Counted from the first letter of the stretch, positions 27,061 to 37,400 are shown. The stretch is DNA of 64,000 bases from Halorhodospira halophila (GCF_016653405.1 NZ_NHSN01000001.1:1-64000); one strand, 5' to 3'. Translations and numbers: made by a program. Notes: generated from the letters alone by a model not told the origin.

Positions 27061-28329
27061 ATGGGAGCGGAGCGCCAGGACCCTCGGGTGTGGCTTGAGC
27101 GTTGGTTCCAGGCGGCTTTGGCGGCGGTGGATCCGGCCCGTTGTCTGCCCCCCATGCTCCCGGAGCCCGGGGCGGGCAGGACGGTGGTTGTGGGCGCTGG
27201 CAAGGCGGCTGCCTCGATGGCAGCAGCCGTCGAAACGAACTGGACTGGCCCGCTGAGCGGCACCGTGATCGTGCCGTACGGACACGCCATGGCTACCGGC
27301 AGCATTGTGGTGCGCGAGGCCGGCCATCCGGTGCCGGACGAGGCGGGTGTTGAAGCGACGCAGGAGCTGCTCGGCCAGCTCGACGGCCTGGGGTCGGACG
27401 ACTTGGTCCTGGTGCTGCTCTCCGGGGGTGGGTCGGCGCTGCTGACCGCCCCTGCACCGCCGCTGACCTTGGCTGGGAAGCAGGCGACCACCCGGGCCCT
27501 GCTGCGCAGCGGTGCACCGATCGATGCCATCAACACCGTCCGCCGTCACCTGTCGGCAGTGAAGGGCGGGCGCCTGGCTGCGCGCGCCCACCCGGCGCGG
27601 GTCGTCACCCTGCTGATCTCCGACGTGCCGGGAGACGATCCGGCGACCATCGCCTCCGGCCCCACCAGCCCGGATACTTCGACACCGGAGGATGCGCGCC
27701 GAATCCTGGATCGTTATCAAGTGCCCTGCGACCCCTCGGTCACCGCAGCGCTGGAGCAGGCGCAGCCACCCCCGCGGCCCGATGATGCGCGTCTGCGGCG
27801 CGTGTCATGCCATGTGGTCGCCGGGGCTCAGGCAGCCCTGCAGGCCGCGGCGCAGGCGGCCCGGGCGGATGGTGTGACCCCGCTGGTACTGGGCGACACC
27901 ATCGAGGGCGAGGCCCGCGAGGTGGCGCGCGTACTGATTGGCATGGGTCGCTCCTGCCGGCGTTGGGGCGCGCCGGTGCCGCCGCCCTGTGTGCTGCTCT
28001 CCGGTGGCGAGACCTCGGTGACCGTGCGCGGTTCGGGCCGGGGGGGGCGCAACACCGAGCTGGCCCTGGCGGCGGCCCTGGCTGCCGACGGGATCCCGGG
28101 CTTCCACCTGCTCTGCGCCGATACCGACGGCATCGACGGCAGTGAAGACAACGCCGGCGCGCTGGTCGATCCGGCCACCCTGGAACGCGCCTGTGCCCAA
28201 GGGCTGGACGCCTGGGCGCACCTGGCGAAGAACGACAGCTACGGCTTCTTTGAGGCCGTCGGGGGGCTGCTGCACACCGGGCCGACGCTGACCAACGTCA
28301 ACGACTTCCGCGCGCTCCTGGTCCCGTAG
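27061..28329 (+). CDS. Glycerate 2-kinase (MOFRL/DUF4147 family)
   Basis: This 422-residue kinase has an N-terminal DUF4147 domain (VVVGAGKAAASMA, LLSGGGSALL, INTVRRHLSAVKGG) and a C-terminal MOFRL domain (LLCADTDGIDGSEDNAGA). The family phosphorylates D-glycerate to 2-phosphoglycerate, feeding glyoxylate or tartronate carbon into glycolysis. A GGAGG lies about 7 bases before the ATG. It is divergent from the thiC riboswitch. Confidence 0.9.
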   Translation: MGAERQDPRVWLERWFQAALAAVDPARCLPPMLPEPGAGRTVVVGAGKAAASMAAAVETNWTGPLSGTVIVPYGHAMATGSIVVREAGHPVPDEAGVEATQELLGQLDGLGSDDLVLVLLSGGGSALLTAPAPPLTLAGKQATTRALLRSGAPIDAINTVRRHLSAVKGGRLAARAHPARVVTLLISDVPGDDPATIASGPTSPDTSTPEDARRILDRYQVPCDPSVTAALEQAQPPPRPDDARLRRVSCHVVAGAQAALQAAAQAARADGVTPLVLGDTIEGEAREVARVLIGMGRSCRRWGAPVPPPCVLLSGGETSVTVRGSGRGGRNTELALAAALAADGIPGFHLLCADTDGIDGSEDNAGALVDPATLERACAQGLDAWAHLAKNDSYGFFEAVGGLLHTGPTLTNVNDFRALLVP

Positions 28330-28422
28330 GCAAATCCCGCGGGCCGTTTAAGGTGTCCCGGTTCCCGGGAGGGGACCTACACTGGACGGGAAGGGCCGTG
28401 GTCAACCGTGGAGGTAGTCGAG

Positions 28423-28752
28423 ATGAGTCTGACCGAGAAGACGTGCGTGCCGTGCCAGGGCGGCGTGGCCCCCATGGACCGGGAGCAGGCGGAGGGCATG
28501 CTGGCGCAGGTCCCCGAGTGGTCCCTGGATGCCGATGCCCGGATGATCTACCGGCGTTTCAAGTTCCGCAACTTCATTGATGCTCTGGCCTTCGTCAATC
28601 GGGTCACGGAAGTGGCCGAGGCGGAGGATCACCACCCGGACATCCTCCTCGGCTACGGCTACGCCGAGGTGCAGATCCAGACGCACAAGATCGAGGGGTT
28701 GCACGAGAACGACTTCATCCTCGCCGCCAAGGTCGATGCCCTGGGCGCCTAG
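28423..28752 (+). CDS. phhB: Pterin-4a-carbinolamine dehydratase
   Basis: This is a 109-residue protein of the PCD/DCoH family. The catalytic signature is EAEDHHPDILLGYG, with the paired histidines that dehydrate 4a-hydroxytetrahydrobiopterin. FKFRNFIDALAFVNRV is the conserved first helix. ATG 28423 is chosen, with GGAGGTAG about 6 bases upstream. No phenylalanine hydroxylase gene is nearby. The next gene is moaC on the opposite strand, whose stop overlaps. Confidence 0.92.
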   Translation: MSLTEKTCVPCQGGVAPMDREQAEGMLAQVPEWSLDADARMIYRRFKFRNFIDALAFVNRVTEVAEAEDHHPDILLGYGYAEVQIQTHKIEGLHENDFILAAKVDALGA

Positions 28753-29264
28753 TCCGGATCGTCGCCCCAGTGCCCGGAGCGTCCGCCTCGCTTGTGCACG
28801 AGACGGACGCCGCCAATTTCCATGCCGCGGTCGAGCCCCTTGCACATGTCGTAGACGGTCAGCAGGGCTGTCTGCACCGCGGTGAGCGCCTCCATCTCCA
28901 CCCCGGTGGCGCTGGTGGTTTCAACCCGGGTGCGGCAATGGACCCGGTGGCTTTCCGCCTGCAGGGTCAGCGTAACCTCGGCGTGACTCAACGCCACGGG
29001 GTGGCACAGGGGGACGAGTTCTGCCGTGCGCTTGGCGGCCATCAGCCCGGCGATGCGGGCCGTGGCCAAGGCGTCGCCCTTTTTCAGGTTGCCGGCCTCC
29101 AGGGCCGAGAAGGCCGATTCCGACAGGGCGATCCAGCCCTCGGCGACGGCCACCCGTCGCGTGGCCGCCTTATCGCCGATATCGACGATGTGCGCCTCGC
29201 CGCTACCTGTCAGGTGGGGCAGCGGTGAGGCGGCTCGATCCTTGTGGCCAGACCCGTCGCCCAT
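28749..29264 (-). CDS. moaC: Cyclic pyranopterin monophosphate synthase (MoaC)
   Basis: The product has 171 residues. MoaC converts the MoaA product into cyclic pyranopterin monophosphate in molybdenum-cofactor synthesis. Diagnostic stretches are KKGDALATARIAGLMAAKRT, LVPLCHPV, VEMEALTAVQTALLTVYDM and CKGLDRGM (catalytic Lys and Asp). GAGGAGG precedes the ATG. It stands alone here, without other moa genes, and is convergent with phhB. Confidence 0.94.
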   Translation of the reverse strand: MGDGSGHKDRAASPLPHLTGSGEAHIVDIGDKAATRRVAVAEGWIALSESAFSALEAGNLKKGDALATARIAGLMAAKRTAELVPLCHPVALSHAEVTLTLQAESHRVHCRTRVETTSATGVEMEALTAVQTALLTVYDMCKGLDRGMEIGGVRLVHKRGGRSGHWGDDPD

Positions 29265-29292
29265 GGGCGTGCCTCCTCGGCGGGGGCTCCGG

Positions 29293-29985
29293 TCAATCCT
29301 GGACGTAGTAGCTGCGCTGCACGCCCAGGTTGTCGTCTAGCTCGTAGACCAGCGGCCGTCCGGTGGGAATCTCGAGCTTCATGATCGCGTCATCAGCCAG
29401 CCCGTCGAGGTGCTTGACCAGCGCACGCAGGCTGTTGCCGTGGGCGGCGATGAGCACGCAGTCGTACTGGCGCAGCGCCGGTGCGATCTCGCGCTCCCAG
29501 CAGGGGAGCACGCGCTCCAGGGTCAGCTTGAGCGACTCCGTACCCGGCAGCTGCTGCGGATCCAGATCGGCGTAGCGCGGATCGTGGCGCGGGTGGCGTT
29601 CGTCGTCCGGCTCCAGGGCCGGGGGCGGGGTGTCGTAGCTGCGCCGCCACATGTGGACCTGCTCGTCGCCGTACTGCTCGGCCGTTTCCGCTTTGTTCAG
29701 GCCGGTGAGTGCACCGTAGTGGCGCTCATTCAGCCGCCAGTCCTTGATCTCGGGGATCCACATGCGGTCGAGTTCGGCGAGGCTCAACCAAAGGGTGCGA
29801 ATGGCCCGTTTAAGCACCGAGGTGTAGGCGACCTGCGGGGTGATCCCCGCCTCGCGTAGGGCGACGCCTGCCTCCCGGGCTTCGTCGATTCCCTGATCGC
29901 TCAGGTCGACGTCGTACCAGCCCGTGAACCGGTTCTCGAGATTCCAGATGCTCTGGCCGTGACGCAGTAGGACGAGTTTCGGCAT
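29293..29985 (-). CDS. gpmA: 2,3-bisphosphoglycerate-dependent phosphoglycerate mutase
   Basis: This 230-residue enzyme interconverts 3- and 2-phosphoglycerate. It has the phosphohistidine motif [10 protein letters not shown] at the N-terminus, [15 protein letters not shown], and the second histidine in [17 protein letters not shown] 29985 is chosen with GGAGGG 10 bases upstream; GTG 29994 is possible but sits too close to that site. Confidence 0.93.
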   Translation of the reverse strand: MPKLVLLRHGQSIWNLENRFTGWYDVDLSDQGIDEAREAGVALREAGITPQVAYTSVLKRAIRTLWLSLAELDRMWIPEIKDWRLNERHYGALTGLNKAETAEQYGDEQVHMWRRSYDTPPPALEPDDERHPRHDPRYADLDPQQLPGTESLKLTLERVLPCWEREIAPALRQYDCVLIAAHGNSLRALVKHLDGLADDAIMKLEIPTGRPLVYELDDNLGVQRSYYVQD

Positions 29986-30124
29986 CAGGTTCACACCCTC
30001 CGTGACGGAAAGGGCCGATAGTGTAATGCCTCGGGCCGTCCTCGGCGAGGGGGGGCGCCGTTGTGACGGCGCACGCTACGGGTTGTATGGTAACGCCATT
30101 CACGTGGTTCAAGTGGAGGATGAA

Positions 30125-30601
30125 GTGGCGCAAGAAATCGAGCGCAAGTTTCTGCTCAGCGGCGATGATTGGCGTGAGCATGCCGATACCGGACAGCGCA
30201 TGCGCCAGGGGTATTTGGTGGGGGCGCAGCGCGCCTCGATCCGTGTGCGCGTCGCCGGAGAGCAGGCGTGGCTGAACATCAAGAGCGCCACCCTGGGAGT
30301 GGAACGCCGTGAGTACGAGTATCCGATCCCGCTGCGGGATGCCGAGGAGATGCTCGCGGAGCTCTGCGAGCGGCCGCAGATCGAGAAGGTGCGCTACGAG
30401 GTGCCGTGGGCGGGGCATACGTGGGAGGTTGATGTCTTCGAGGGCGACAACGCGGGACTGGTGGTTGCCGAAATCGAGCTCGGCGATGCCGATGAGGACT
30501 TCGAGTGCCCCCCCTGGGTCGGCGAGGAGGTCTCCGATGACCCGCGCTACTACAACGTCTGCCTCATCCAGAACCCCTACTCGCAATGGGCCGCGCGGTG
30601 A
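30125..30601 (+). CDS. CYTH domain protein (inorganic triphosphatase/adenylate cyclase class IV family)
   Basis: This 158-residue single CYTH domain starts with EIERKFLL, the ExExK metal-binding signature. Basic and acidic tunnel residues follow in RIRVAGEQAWLNIKSA, YEYPI and VVAEIELG. GTG 30125 is chosen because GGAGGA lies 4 bases upstream. Bacterial single-domain members are commonly tripolyphosphatases; cyclase activity is less likely. It overlaps the L,D-transpeptidase gene by 16 bp and heads a five-gene same-strand run. Confidence 0.85.
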   Translation: MAQEIERKFLLSGDDWREHADTGQRMRQGYLVGAQRASIRVRVAGEQAWLNIKSATLGVERREYEYPIPLRDAEEMLAELCERPQIEKVRYEVPWAGHTWEVDVFEGDNAGLVVAEIELGDADEDFECPPWVGEEVSDDPRYYNVCLIQNPYSQWAAR

Positions 30602-31131
30602 GCTGTGCCCTGCCGCAACGCTGGCTGGGTGTTGATCTGCCGGCGCAGCGGTTGACCCTCCACGAGGGGGAGGCCGCGCTGCGCGTGTTCCCGGTGGCCA
30701 CGGCTGCCCGCGGTCCCGGGGAGCGCCATGGCGGTGGCGGGACCCCGCGCGGCTGGCACTCCGTGCGGGCCCGCATCGGCGCCGATCAGCCCTGCCGGGC
30801 GGTGTTCGTGGCCCGGCGCCCGACCGGCGAGGTGTGGACACCGGCCCTGCACCGAGAGCACCCGCAGCGTGACTGGATCCTGAGTCGTATCCTGTGGCTA
30901 TCCGGCCTGGAGCGCGGGGTGAATCGCCTCGGTGCGGTGGATACCATGAAGCGGTTCATCTACATCCACGGGTGCCCGGACAGCGAGCCTGTCGGTGTGC
31001 CGTGCTCCCACGGATGCATCCGCATGCGCAACGCGGACGTGATCGAGCTGTTCGACGCGGTGGATGCGGGCACCCCGGTCTGGATCGGTTCGCGCTGGCC
31101 GAGCCGGCCGATGCCGACCCGGGGCGGCTGA
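30586..31131 (+). CDS. L,D-transpeptidase (YkuD family)
   Basis: This 181-residue protein has a C-terminal YkuD domain with the catalytic IHGC...SHGCIRM pattern (about residues 126-148), including the active cysteine. It would form 3-3 crosslinks or attach proteins to peptidoglycan. No signal peptide is obvious at the annotated N-terminus, which is unusual for a periplasmic enzyme. Its position next to nagZ supports a role in cell-wall remodelling or recycling. Confidence 0.82.
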   Translation: MGRAVSCALPQRWLGVDLPAQRLTLHEGEAALRVFPVATAARGPGERHGGGGTPRGWHSVRARIGADQPCRAVFVARRPTGEVWTPALHREHPQRDWILSRILWLSGLERGVNRLGAVDTMKRFIYIHGCPDSEPVGVPCSHGCIRMRNADVIELFDAVDAGTPVWIGSRWPSRPMPTRGG

Positions 31132-31157
31132 TTCGGGGCGACAGGGAGGGGCACGCC

Positions 31158-32198
31158 ATGCTGGGCCCGTTGATGATCGGTATCGAGGGGGTGGAACTCC
31201 CCGCGCAGTCGCGGGAACTCCTGCGCCACCCGGCCGTCGGTGGCGTCGTCCTCTTTGCCCGCAACTTTCAGAATGTGCAGCAACTGCATGATCTCACGCG
31301 GGACATCCACGCCGTGCGCGAGCCGCCGCTGTTGATCGCGGTGGATCAGGAGGGTGGGCGCGTGCAGCGATTCCGCGAGGGGTTCACGCCGCTTCCCCCC
31401 GCTTCTTGGCTGGGTCGCCTGAACGATCTCGACCCGCATCAGGCTCGGCTGACCGCACAGAGGACCGCGTGGGTCATGGCTGCGGAGCTCCGCGCCTGCG
31501 GAGTGGATCTGAGCTTCGCCCCGGTGCTGGATCTCGATGGCGGGATCAGCCCCGTCATTGGCGCGCGCGCCCTGCACGGGGATCCGGCCACGGTGGCGCG
31601 GTTGGGGCATGCCTGGATGCGCGGTATGCGCCAGGCGGGTATGGCGGCGGTAGGCAAGCACTTCCCGGGGCACGGCTCGGTTGAGGCTGACAGTCACGTT
31701 GCGCTGCCGTGCGATGGGCGGCCATTGGCAGAGATCGCGCGCCGGGATCTGGTACCCTTTCAGCGCCTGGCCGCCGCCGGGCTGCCGGGGATCATGGCGG
31801 CGCACGTGGTCTACCCCGAGGTGGACGACCGGCCCGCCGGGTTCTCCCGGCGCTGGATCGGTGACATCCTGCGTCGTCGCGTGGGCTTCCTCGGGGCCGT
31901 TTTCAGTGACGACCTCGGTATGCGCGGGGCGGAGACGGCCGGCACCATGCTGGAACGGGTGGATGCGTGCCTCGGGGCCGGCTGCGATGCAGCGCTGGTC
32001 TGCGATCCGCCGCAGGCCGAGGCGCTGCTCGGCGAGGTCGCGGCAGACCGCTGGCTGGAACCTGCATCCGGACTGCGTATGGTGCGTATGCATGGTCGGC
32101 CGGCCCCGGCATGGTCCGAACTCCAGGAGGATGCCGCCTATCAGGCAGCGGTCCGCGAGCTGACTGAGGGGATCCCGGGCTTCGAGGCGCCGGGGTGA
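31158..32198 (+). CDS. nagZ: Beta-N-acetylhexosaminidase (NagZ)
   Basis: This is a 346-residue glycoside hydrolase family 3 enzyme that removes GlcNAc from 1,6-anhydromuropeptides in the cytoplasm during peptidoglycan recycling. The signature is KHFPGHGSVEADSHVALP, with GVVLFARNF and IAVDQEGGRVQRF upstream. ATG 31158 is chosen with GGGAGGGG about 8 bases upstream. NagZ products can induce AmpC-type beta-lactamases in other species. Confidence 0.94.
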   Translation: MLGPLMIGIEGVELPAQSRELLRHPAVGGVVLFARNFQNVQQLHDLTRDIHAVREPPLLIAVDQEGGRVQRFREGFTPLPPASWLGRLNDLDPHQARLTAQRTAWVMAAELRACGVDLSFAPVLDLDGGISPVIGARALHGDPATVARLGHAWMRGMRQAGMAAVGKHFPGHGSVEADSHVALPCDGRPLAEIARRDLVPFQRLAAAGLPGIMAAHVVYPEVDDRPAGFSRRWIGDILRRRVGFLGAVFSDDLGMRGAETAGTMLERVDACLGAGCDAALVCDPPQAEALLGEVAADRWLEPASGLRMVRMHGRPAPAWSELQEDAAYQAAVRELTEGIPGFEAPG

Positions 32199-32248
32199 GT
32201 CCATCGAAACCGACAACGGTAAAAGACAACGGTACCAGGAGGGCTGCG

Positions 32249-32842
32249 ATGCCTTGGGACGATGCCCCGGATCTGCGCGGGGCCGAACTGATCCATGACC
32301 GGCGGGCCATCGAGCGGGCCCTGGACCGCATGGCCGCGGAGATCACCGAGGATCTCGGCGGGCGCAACCCGCTGATCCTGGGCGTCATGATCGGCGGGCT
32401 GATCCCGGCAGGGCGGCTGCTGCCGCGCCTGGAGTTCCCGCTCGAGGTCGACTATGTCCACGCCACCCGGTACCGCAACGAACTCAGCGGCGAGGATCTG
32501 GTGTGGCATGCGCTACCCACGACGCCGATGGAGGGGCGAGACCTGCTGATCGTCGATGACATCCTGGATGAGGGCCATACGCTGGCCGGGATCATCGAGG
32601 CCTTCCGCAACGGCGGGGCGCGCTCGGTGCGAACCGCCGTGTTGGTCGATAAGCGCCACGATCGCAAGTTCGAGGGGCTGTGCGCCGACTACGTCGGGCT
32701 CGAAGTGGAGGACCGCTACGTCTTCGGCGCCGGGATGGACTGCCGGGGGCTGGGGCGCAACGCCGATGGCATCTACGCCATCGATGCCCGCACCGAGCAG
32801 GCCGCAAGGTCGCAACAGGAACCGGATACGGAGGAGCGTTGA
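32249..32842 (+). CDS. Hypoxanthine-guanine phosphoribosyltransferase
   Basis: This 197-residue enzyme has the PRPP-binding loop LLIVDDILDEGHTL. The flanking VMIGGLIPAGRLLPRLEFPLE is typical of hypoxanthine/guanine phosphoribosyltransferases. ATG 32249 is preferred, with AGGAGGG 5 bases upstream; a GTG at 32195 would overlap nagZ. It is translationally coupled to the next gene, whose product releases hypoxanthine, so it would return that base to IMP. Confidence 0.88.
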   Translation: MPWDDAPDLRGAELIHDRRAIERALDRMAAEITEDLGGRNPLILGVMIGGLIPAGRLLPRLEFPLEVDYVHATRYRNELSGEDLVWHALPTTPMEGRDLLIVDDILDEGHTLAGIIEAFRNGGARSVRTAVLVDKRHDRKFEGLCADYVGLEVEDRYVFGAGMDCRGLGRNADGIYAIDARTEQAARSQQEPDTEER

Positions 32843-33573
32843 TGAGTGTTGGCATTATCGGCGGGACCGGGCTGACCTCCCTCGAGGGGCTGGAAATCAC
32901 CCGTCGCGAGGTGGTCCGGACTCCGTTCGGCGAGCCATCGGCGCCATTGATCCACGGCACATTCCGTGGCCACGATGTCACCTTCTTGGCGCGCCACGGC
33001 CACAGCCACAATATCCCGCCGCACCAGGTCAACTATCGCGCCAACATCTGGGCCCTGCGTCACGTCGGCGTCGACCGGGTGATCGCCGTCGCGGCGGTCG
33101 GTGGCCTGGGGGAGGAGTACGCGCCGCGCCGGGTCGCGATCCCGGATCAGATCATCGACTACACGCACTCGCGTATCGCCACCTTTTACCACCAGGATCT
33201 GGATCACGTTACCCACATCGATTTCACCTATCCCTACGACGGCACTGTGCGGGAGTGGCTGCTCGGCGCCGCGCGCGAGGCCGGCGTCGATGCGATCGAT
33301 GGCGGCACCTACGGCGCCACCCAGGGGCCGCGCCTGGAGACGGCTGCGGAGATCCGCCGCATGCGCCGGGACGGCTGCGATCTGGTGGGGATGACCGGCA
33401 TGCCGGAGGCGGCGTTGGCGCGCGAGGCCGAGTTGCGCTACGCCCACTGCGCCGTGGTGGCCAATTGGGCCGCCGGCATGGGCGACGGGGCGGAGCTGTC
33501 CATGGACGAGATCCGCGATCACCTCCTCCACGGCATGGAGGCGGTGCGCAGGATCATCGCGGCGCTGAGCTAG
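32842..33573 (+). CDS. S-methyl-5'-thioinosine phosphorylase (MTAP/PNP family)
   Basis: This 243-residue purine nucleoside phosphorylase has GIIGGTGL at the N-terminus, RHGHSHNIPPHQVNYRANI and GTYGATQGPRLETAAEI. The nagZ neighbourhood matches Pseudomonas, where the homologue is a methylthioinosine phosphorylase acting after deamination of methylthioadenosine. The start ATG overlaps the previous stop by one base. Methylthioadenosine phosphorylase is the alternative. It probably works with the phosphoribosyltransferase upstream. Confidence 0.87.
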   Translation: MSVGIIGGTGLTSLEGLEITRREVVRTPFGEPSAPLIHGTFRGHDVTFLARHGHSHNIPPHQVNYRANIWALRHVGVDRVIAVAAVGGLGEEYAPRRVAIPDQIIDYTHSRIATFYHQDLDHVTHIDFTYPYDGTVREWLLGAAREAGVDAIDGGTYGATQGPRLETAAEIRRMRRDGCDLVGMTGMPEAALAREAELRYAHCAVVANWAAGMGDGAELSMDEIRDHLLHGMEAVRRIIAALS

Positions 33574-33593
33574 ACGACCGGCCCAGACGGAAG

Positions 33594-33618
33594 CCGGCGA
33601 CGCGCAACGCGTCGCCGG
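33594..33618. terminator. Hairpin between convergent genes
   Basis: A perfect 11-bp stem (CCGGCGACGCG / CGCGTCGCCGG) with a 3-nt loop sits between the MTIP and csiV stops. No T-run follows, so termination strength is uncertain. Confidence 0.5.
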
Positions 33619-33644
33619 TCGGCCCCCGAACGGGGCGCCTTCGG

Positions 33645-34439
33645 TCAGCCGTCGGGCGGTTGGTCGGCTGGGTGGATGATGATGAGTACGCCCAGAGCTG
33701 GATGGTCCAGGTAATGGAGCTCGCCGCTGCGCATGCGGCGGTTTTCTTGCATACGGTGGAGCGGGGCCCGAATCTGCTCGGCCTCATCGATCTCCCGCCC
33801 GACCGCTCGCCAGTGCAGACGCAGATCGACTGCGGCGTGGAGGAAGCGCTCCCGATAGATGCGGATCAGCCCGAAGGCCGGGGGCTGATACTGTGGGTCG
33901 CGGAGTTCCTGGTTCCGGGCCTCGGCCTCGGTGGGCGGCGTCCAGTGGTAGGGCACAGGGACCGCTACGGCCCGGTCCCGCCCGACGCCCGGCTGCAGCC
34001 AGGCGAGGTGGTACAGCGGCTGGTAGGCGTCGGATCGGGTCAGGGCTCCCCAGTGGGCGGTTAACCGCCGCCGCTCGGCGGGCAGGCAGTGTAGGCGGGT
34101 CTCTTGGGCGTCCAGATCGTCGGTCTCGATTTCGGCCGAGGCCGGGTCGTCCTCGATGCCGAGTTCCCGCCGGCTCGCCTGGTCGCTTCCACATCCGGCC
34201 GGAATCTGCCAGAGCGGGTAATGGGGGAGGTCGGCGCGGGTTGGCCAGCGCTCGGCGTGGCGCCCGCCCTGTTCCCACTGCCGGAAGACGATGACCTCCA
34301 CCTCGTACCATTCATCCGCCTCGGCCGCCTGTGCCGACACGGACACGCCCGCGCCCCCGGTGAGCAGAAGCGTCGCGCTCAGTACCACGCCCGCAAGCCC
34401 GCGACGCGGTCTCCGCGTGCCGGGAGTCACCCCTCTCAT
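33645..34439 (-). CDS. csiV: CsiV family periplasmic protein
   Basis: This 264-residue protein starts with basic residues, a hydrophobic segment (about 16-40) and an Ala-rich cleavage region (SAQAAEA), consistent with a signal peptide. WYEVEVIVFRQWE, AWLQPG, and the C-terminal RLHWRAVGREI and GELHYLDHPALGVLIIIHP match CsiV, a peptidoglycan-binding protein that activates penicillin-binding protein 1a in Vibrio. It is coupled to mfd by an ATGA overlap, the same order as in Pseudomonas. Confidence 0.8.
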   Translation of the reverse strand: MRGVTPGTRRPRRGLAGVVLSATLLLTGGAGVSVSAQAAEADEWYEVEVIVFRQWEQGGRHAERWPTRADLPHYPLWQIPAGCGSDQASRRELGIEDDPASAEIETDDLDAQETRLHCLPAERRRLTAHWGALTRSDAYQPLYHLAWLQPGVGRDRAVAVPVPYHWTPPTEAEARNQELRDPQYQPPAFGLIRIYRERFLHAAVDLRLHWRAVGREIDEAEQIRAPLHRMQENRRMRSGELHYLDHPALGVLIIIHPADQPPDG

Positions 34440-37400
34440 CCTGCCACCTCCTCGCTGGCGTGAAGCCTCTCCAGAAGTCGCTCGATCACTTCGAAGCGGG
34501 TCTGCTCATCGCTGAGATCGGCACGGACGTGGAGACGCTGCTGCCCGTCCAGGCGGTACTTGTCGGGCTCCTGCTGAACCATCTGAACCAGGCGAGCCGG
34601 ATCGATTTGGGGCTGTGGGCCGAACTGGATGGTCCCGCCGGAGGGGCCGGCCTCGATCTTGCGAATGCCCAGCGCCTCGGCCCGAAGCTTGAGGGCGGCC
34701 GTCCGGAAGAGGTTGCGTGCTGCATCGGGCAGCAGGCCGAAGCGGTCGATCATCTCCACCTGGAGCTCTTCGAGGTCGGCGTCGCTGCGGGCGCTGCTGA
34801 TCCGCTTGTACTGCACCAGGCGGGTGTGGACATCCGGCAGGTAGTCGGCCGGGAGCAGGGCGGAAAGGCGCAGGTCCACCTCCACACCGCTCTCCAGCTC
34901 GGCCTCCGGTGCCGGATCGCGTCCGGCCTTGAGATCCTTGACCGCCCGCTCGAGGAGCTGACTGTACAGCGTGAACCCGACCTCCTGGATCTGTCCGCTC
35001 TGCTCATCGCCGAGCAGCTCACCGGCGCCGCGGATCTCCAAGTCGTGGGAGGCAAGCGCGAAACCGACGCCGAGGTCCTCGAGCTGAGAGATAGCCTCCA
35101 GACGCTTGAGCGCGTCGGCGGTCATCGCGCTCGGCGGCGGCGCGAGCAGATAGGCGTAGGCCCGGTGGTGGGAGCGCCCGACGCGGCCGCGAAGCTGGTG
35201 CAACTGGGCGAGCCCAAAACGATCGGCCCGATGGATAATGATCGTATTGGCGGTGGGGATATCGATCCCCGATTCGATGATCGTGGTACACACCAGGATA
35301 TCGAAGCGTTGGTGGTAGAAGTCGAGCATCACCTGCTCGAGTTCCCGCTCGCGCATCTGGCCGTGGGCAACACCGATCCGCGCTTCCGGCATCAGCTCAC
35401 GCAGATGGTTGGCGGTGCGATCGATCGTCTTGACGTCGTTGTAGAGGAAATAGGCCTGCCCGCCCCGCTGGAGTTCCCGCTGGCAGGCCTCGCGGATGAG
35501 GCCGTCGTTCCATTCGTGGACAAAGGTCTTCACCGCCAGGCGTCGCTCCGGCGGCGTGGCGATGATCGACAGGTCCCGGATACCCGCCAGGGACATGTTT
35601 AGGGTGCGCGGGATGGGCGTGGCGGTCAGGGTCAGGACATCGACCTCGGCGCGGAGGCGCTTGAGCCGTTCCTTCTGCCGGACGCCGAAGCGCTGCTCCT
35701 CGTCGATGATCACCAGCCCCAGGTTCTTGAACTGGATCTCGCTGCCGAGCAGCTTGTGGGTGCCGATGACGATGTCGGCTTGTCCGTTGGCGATCCGATC
35801 CAGGGCCTGCTCGTTGCCCTTCTTGCCCGTGAAGCGCGACAGCGACTCGATGCGCACGGGCCAGTCGGCGAAGCGGTCGGCGAAGTTCTGGTAGTGCTGC
35901 TGCGCCAGCAGGGTCGTCGGCACCAGCATGGCCACCTGGCGCCCGGCCTGCACACCGGCGAAGGCGGCCCGCATGGCCACCTCGGTCTTGCCGAAGCCGA
36001 CATCGCCGCAGACCACCCGGTCCATGGGCTGATCCGAGCGCAGATCCTGAAGGACCGCCTGGATGGCCGCTTGTTGGTCCGGTGTCTCTTCGAAGGGGAA
36101 GGCGGCGGCGAAGGCCTCATAGGCCTCGTCGTCGAACAGACAGGCATCGCCGGCCCGGGCCTGACGCCGCGCGTAGAGGTCGAGCAACTCGGCGGCCACG
36201 TCGCGGGCGCGCTTGGCCGCCCGGCGCCGCGCCTTATCCCACTGATCGCTGCCCAGGCGGTGCTGCGGGGCCTCATCGGCGTCGGCCCCGGTGTAGCGCG
36301 AGATCCGATCCAGCGCGGAAACCGGGACGTAGAGCTTGTCGCCGCCCGCGTACTCGAGGGTGAGGAATTCGGTGGTAACGTCCCCGACGGTGAGGCTCTG
36401 CAGGCCGACATAGCGGCCGACCCCGTGGTCCTCGTGGACCACCGGGGCGCCCTCGTGCAGGTCGGAGAGGTCGCGGATCACCGCCGCGGGGTCGGTGGAG
36501 GCACTGGAGCGCCGGCGCCGGCTTTGCCGGGCGCGCTCGCCGTAGAGCGCGCTCTCCGGAATGATAGCCATCCCGTCAATGCGCGCGCCGCTCTCCAGCG
36601 GGGCGACGGTGATCGCCGCCGTCGCGTCGCCGTCGAGGAATTCGCGCCAGCCACGCACCGGCTCAGCCTCGATGCCGGCTCGGGTCAGCCGTTCCTGCAG
36701 CCCCTGGCGGCGTCCGGCGCTCTCGGCAGTGAACAGGACCCGTCCGTTGTGTCCGGCGTGGAAGTCCTCGAGCCGTTCCAGTGGTCTTTCCGCCTGGGGC
36801 CGGGCGGCCAGCTCGGGCAGGGCGCTGACTTCGGCCTCGGCGCCGCGCCCGGGTTCGGTGTGCAGCGCCACCTGGGGGCAGCGGTTGAGGCCGGCGCGTA
36901 GCTCGTCCCCGTCGAGGAAGACTCGACGGGGCGGCAGTGGGGGACGGTCCATATCGCCAGTGCGCTGCTCGTAACGGTCCTGAACCTGCCGCCAGAAGCT
37001 GTCCGCCGCTTCGTCGACCCCCTCCAGACGCACAGACAGGGTCCCTTCCGGCAGGTAGTCGAACAGCGTGGCCGTCTCCTCGAAGAAGAGCGGCAGGTAG
37101 TACTCGATCCCCCCGGGGATGCGGCCCTCGCTGACGGCGCGATAGAGGAAGCTGCGCCCCGGATCGCCCTCGAACTCGGCCCGGAATGCCTGTCTGAAGC
37201 GGGTGACCCCGTCCTCGTCGGTGGGGAACTCCCGGCCCGGCAGTAGCTCGATGGCGTCGACCTTCTCGGTGGTGCGCTGGGTCTCGGGATCGAAGCGGCG
37301 CAGGCTCTCGACCTCGTCGTCGAACAGGTCGATGCGATAGGGCGTTTCGCCTCCCATCGGGAAGAGATCGAGTAGGGCGCCCCGGACCGCGAATTCACCG

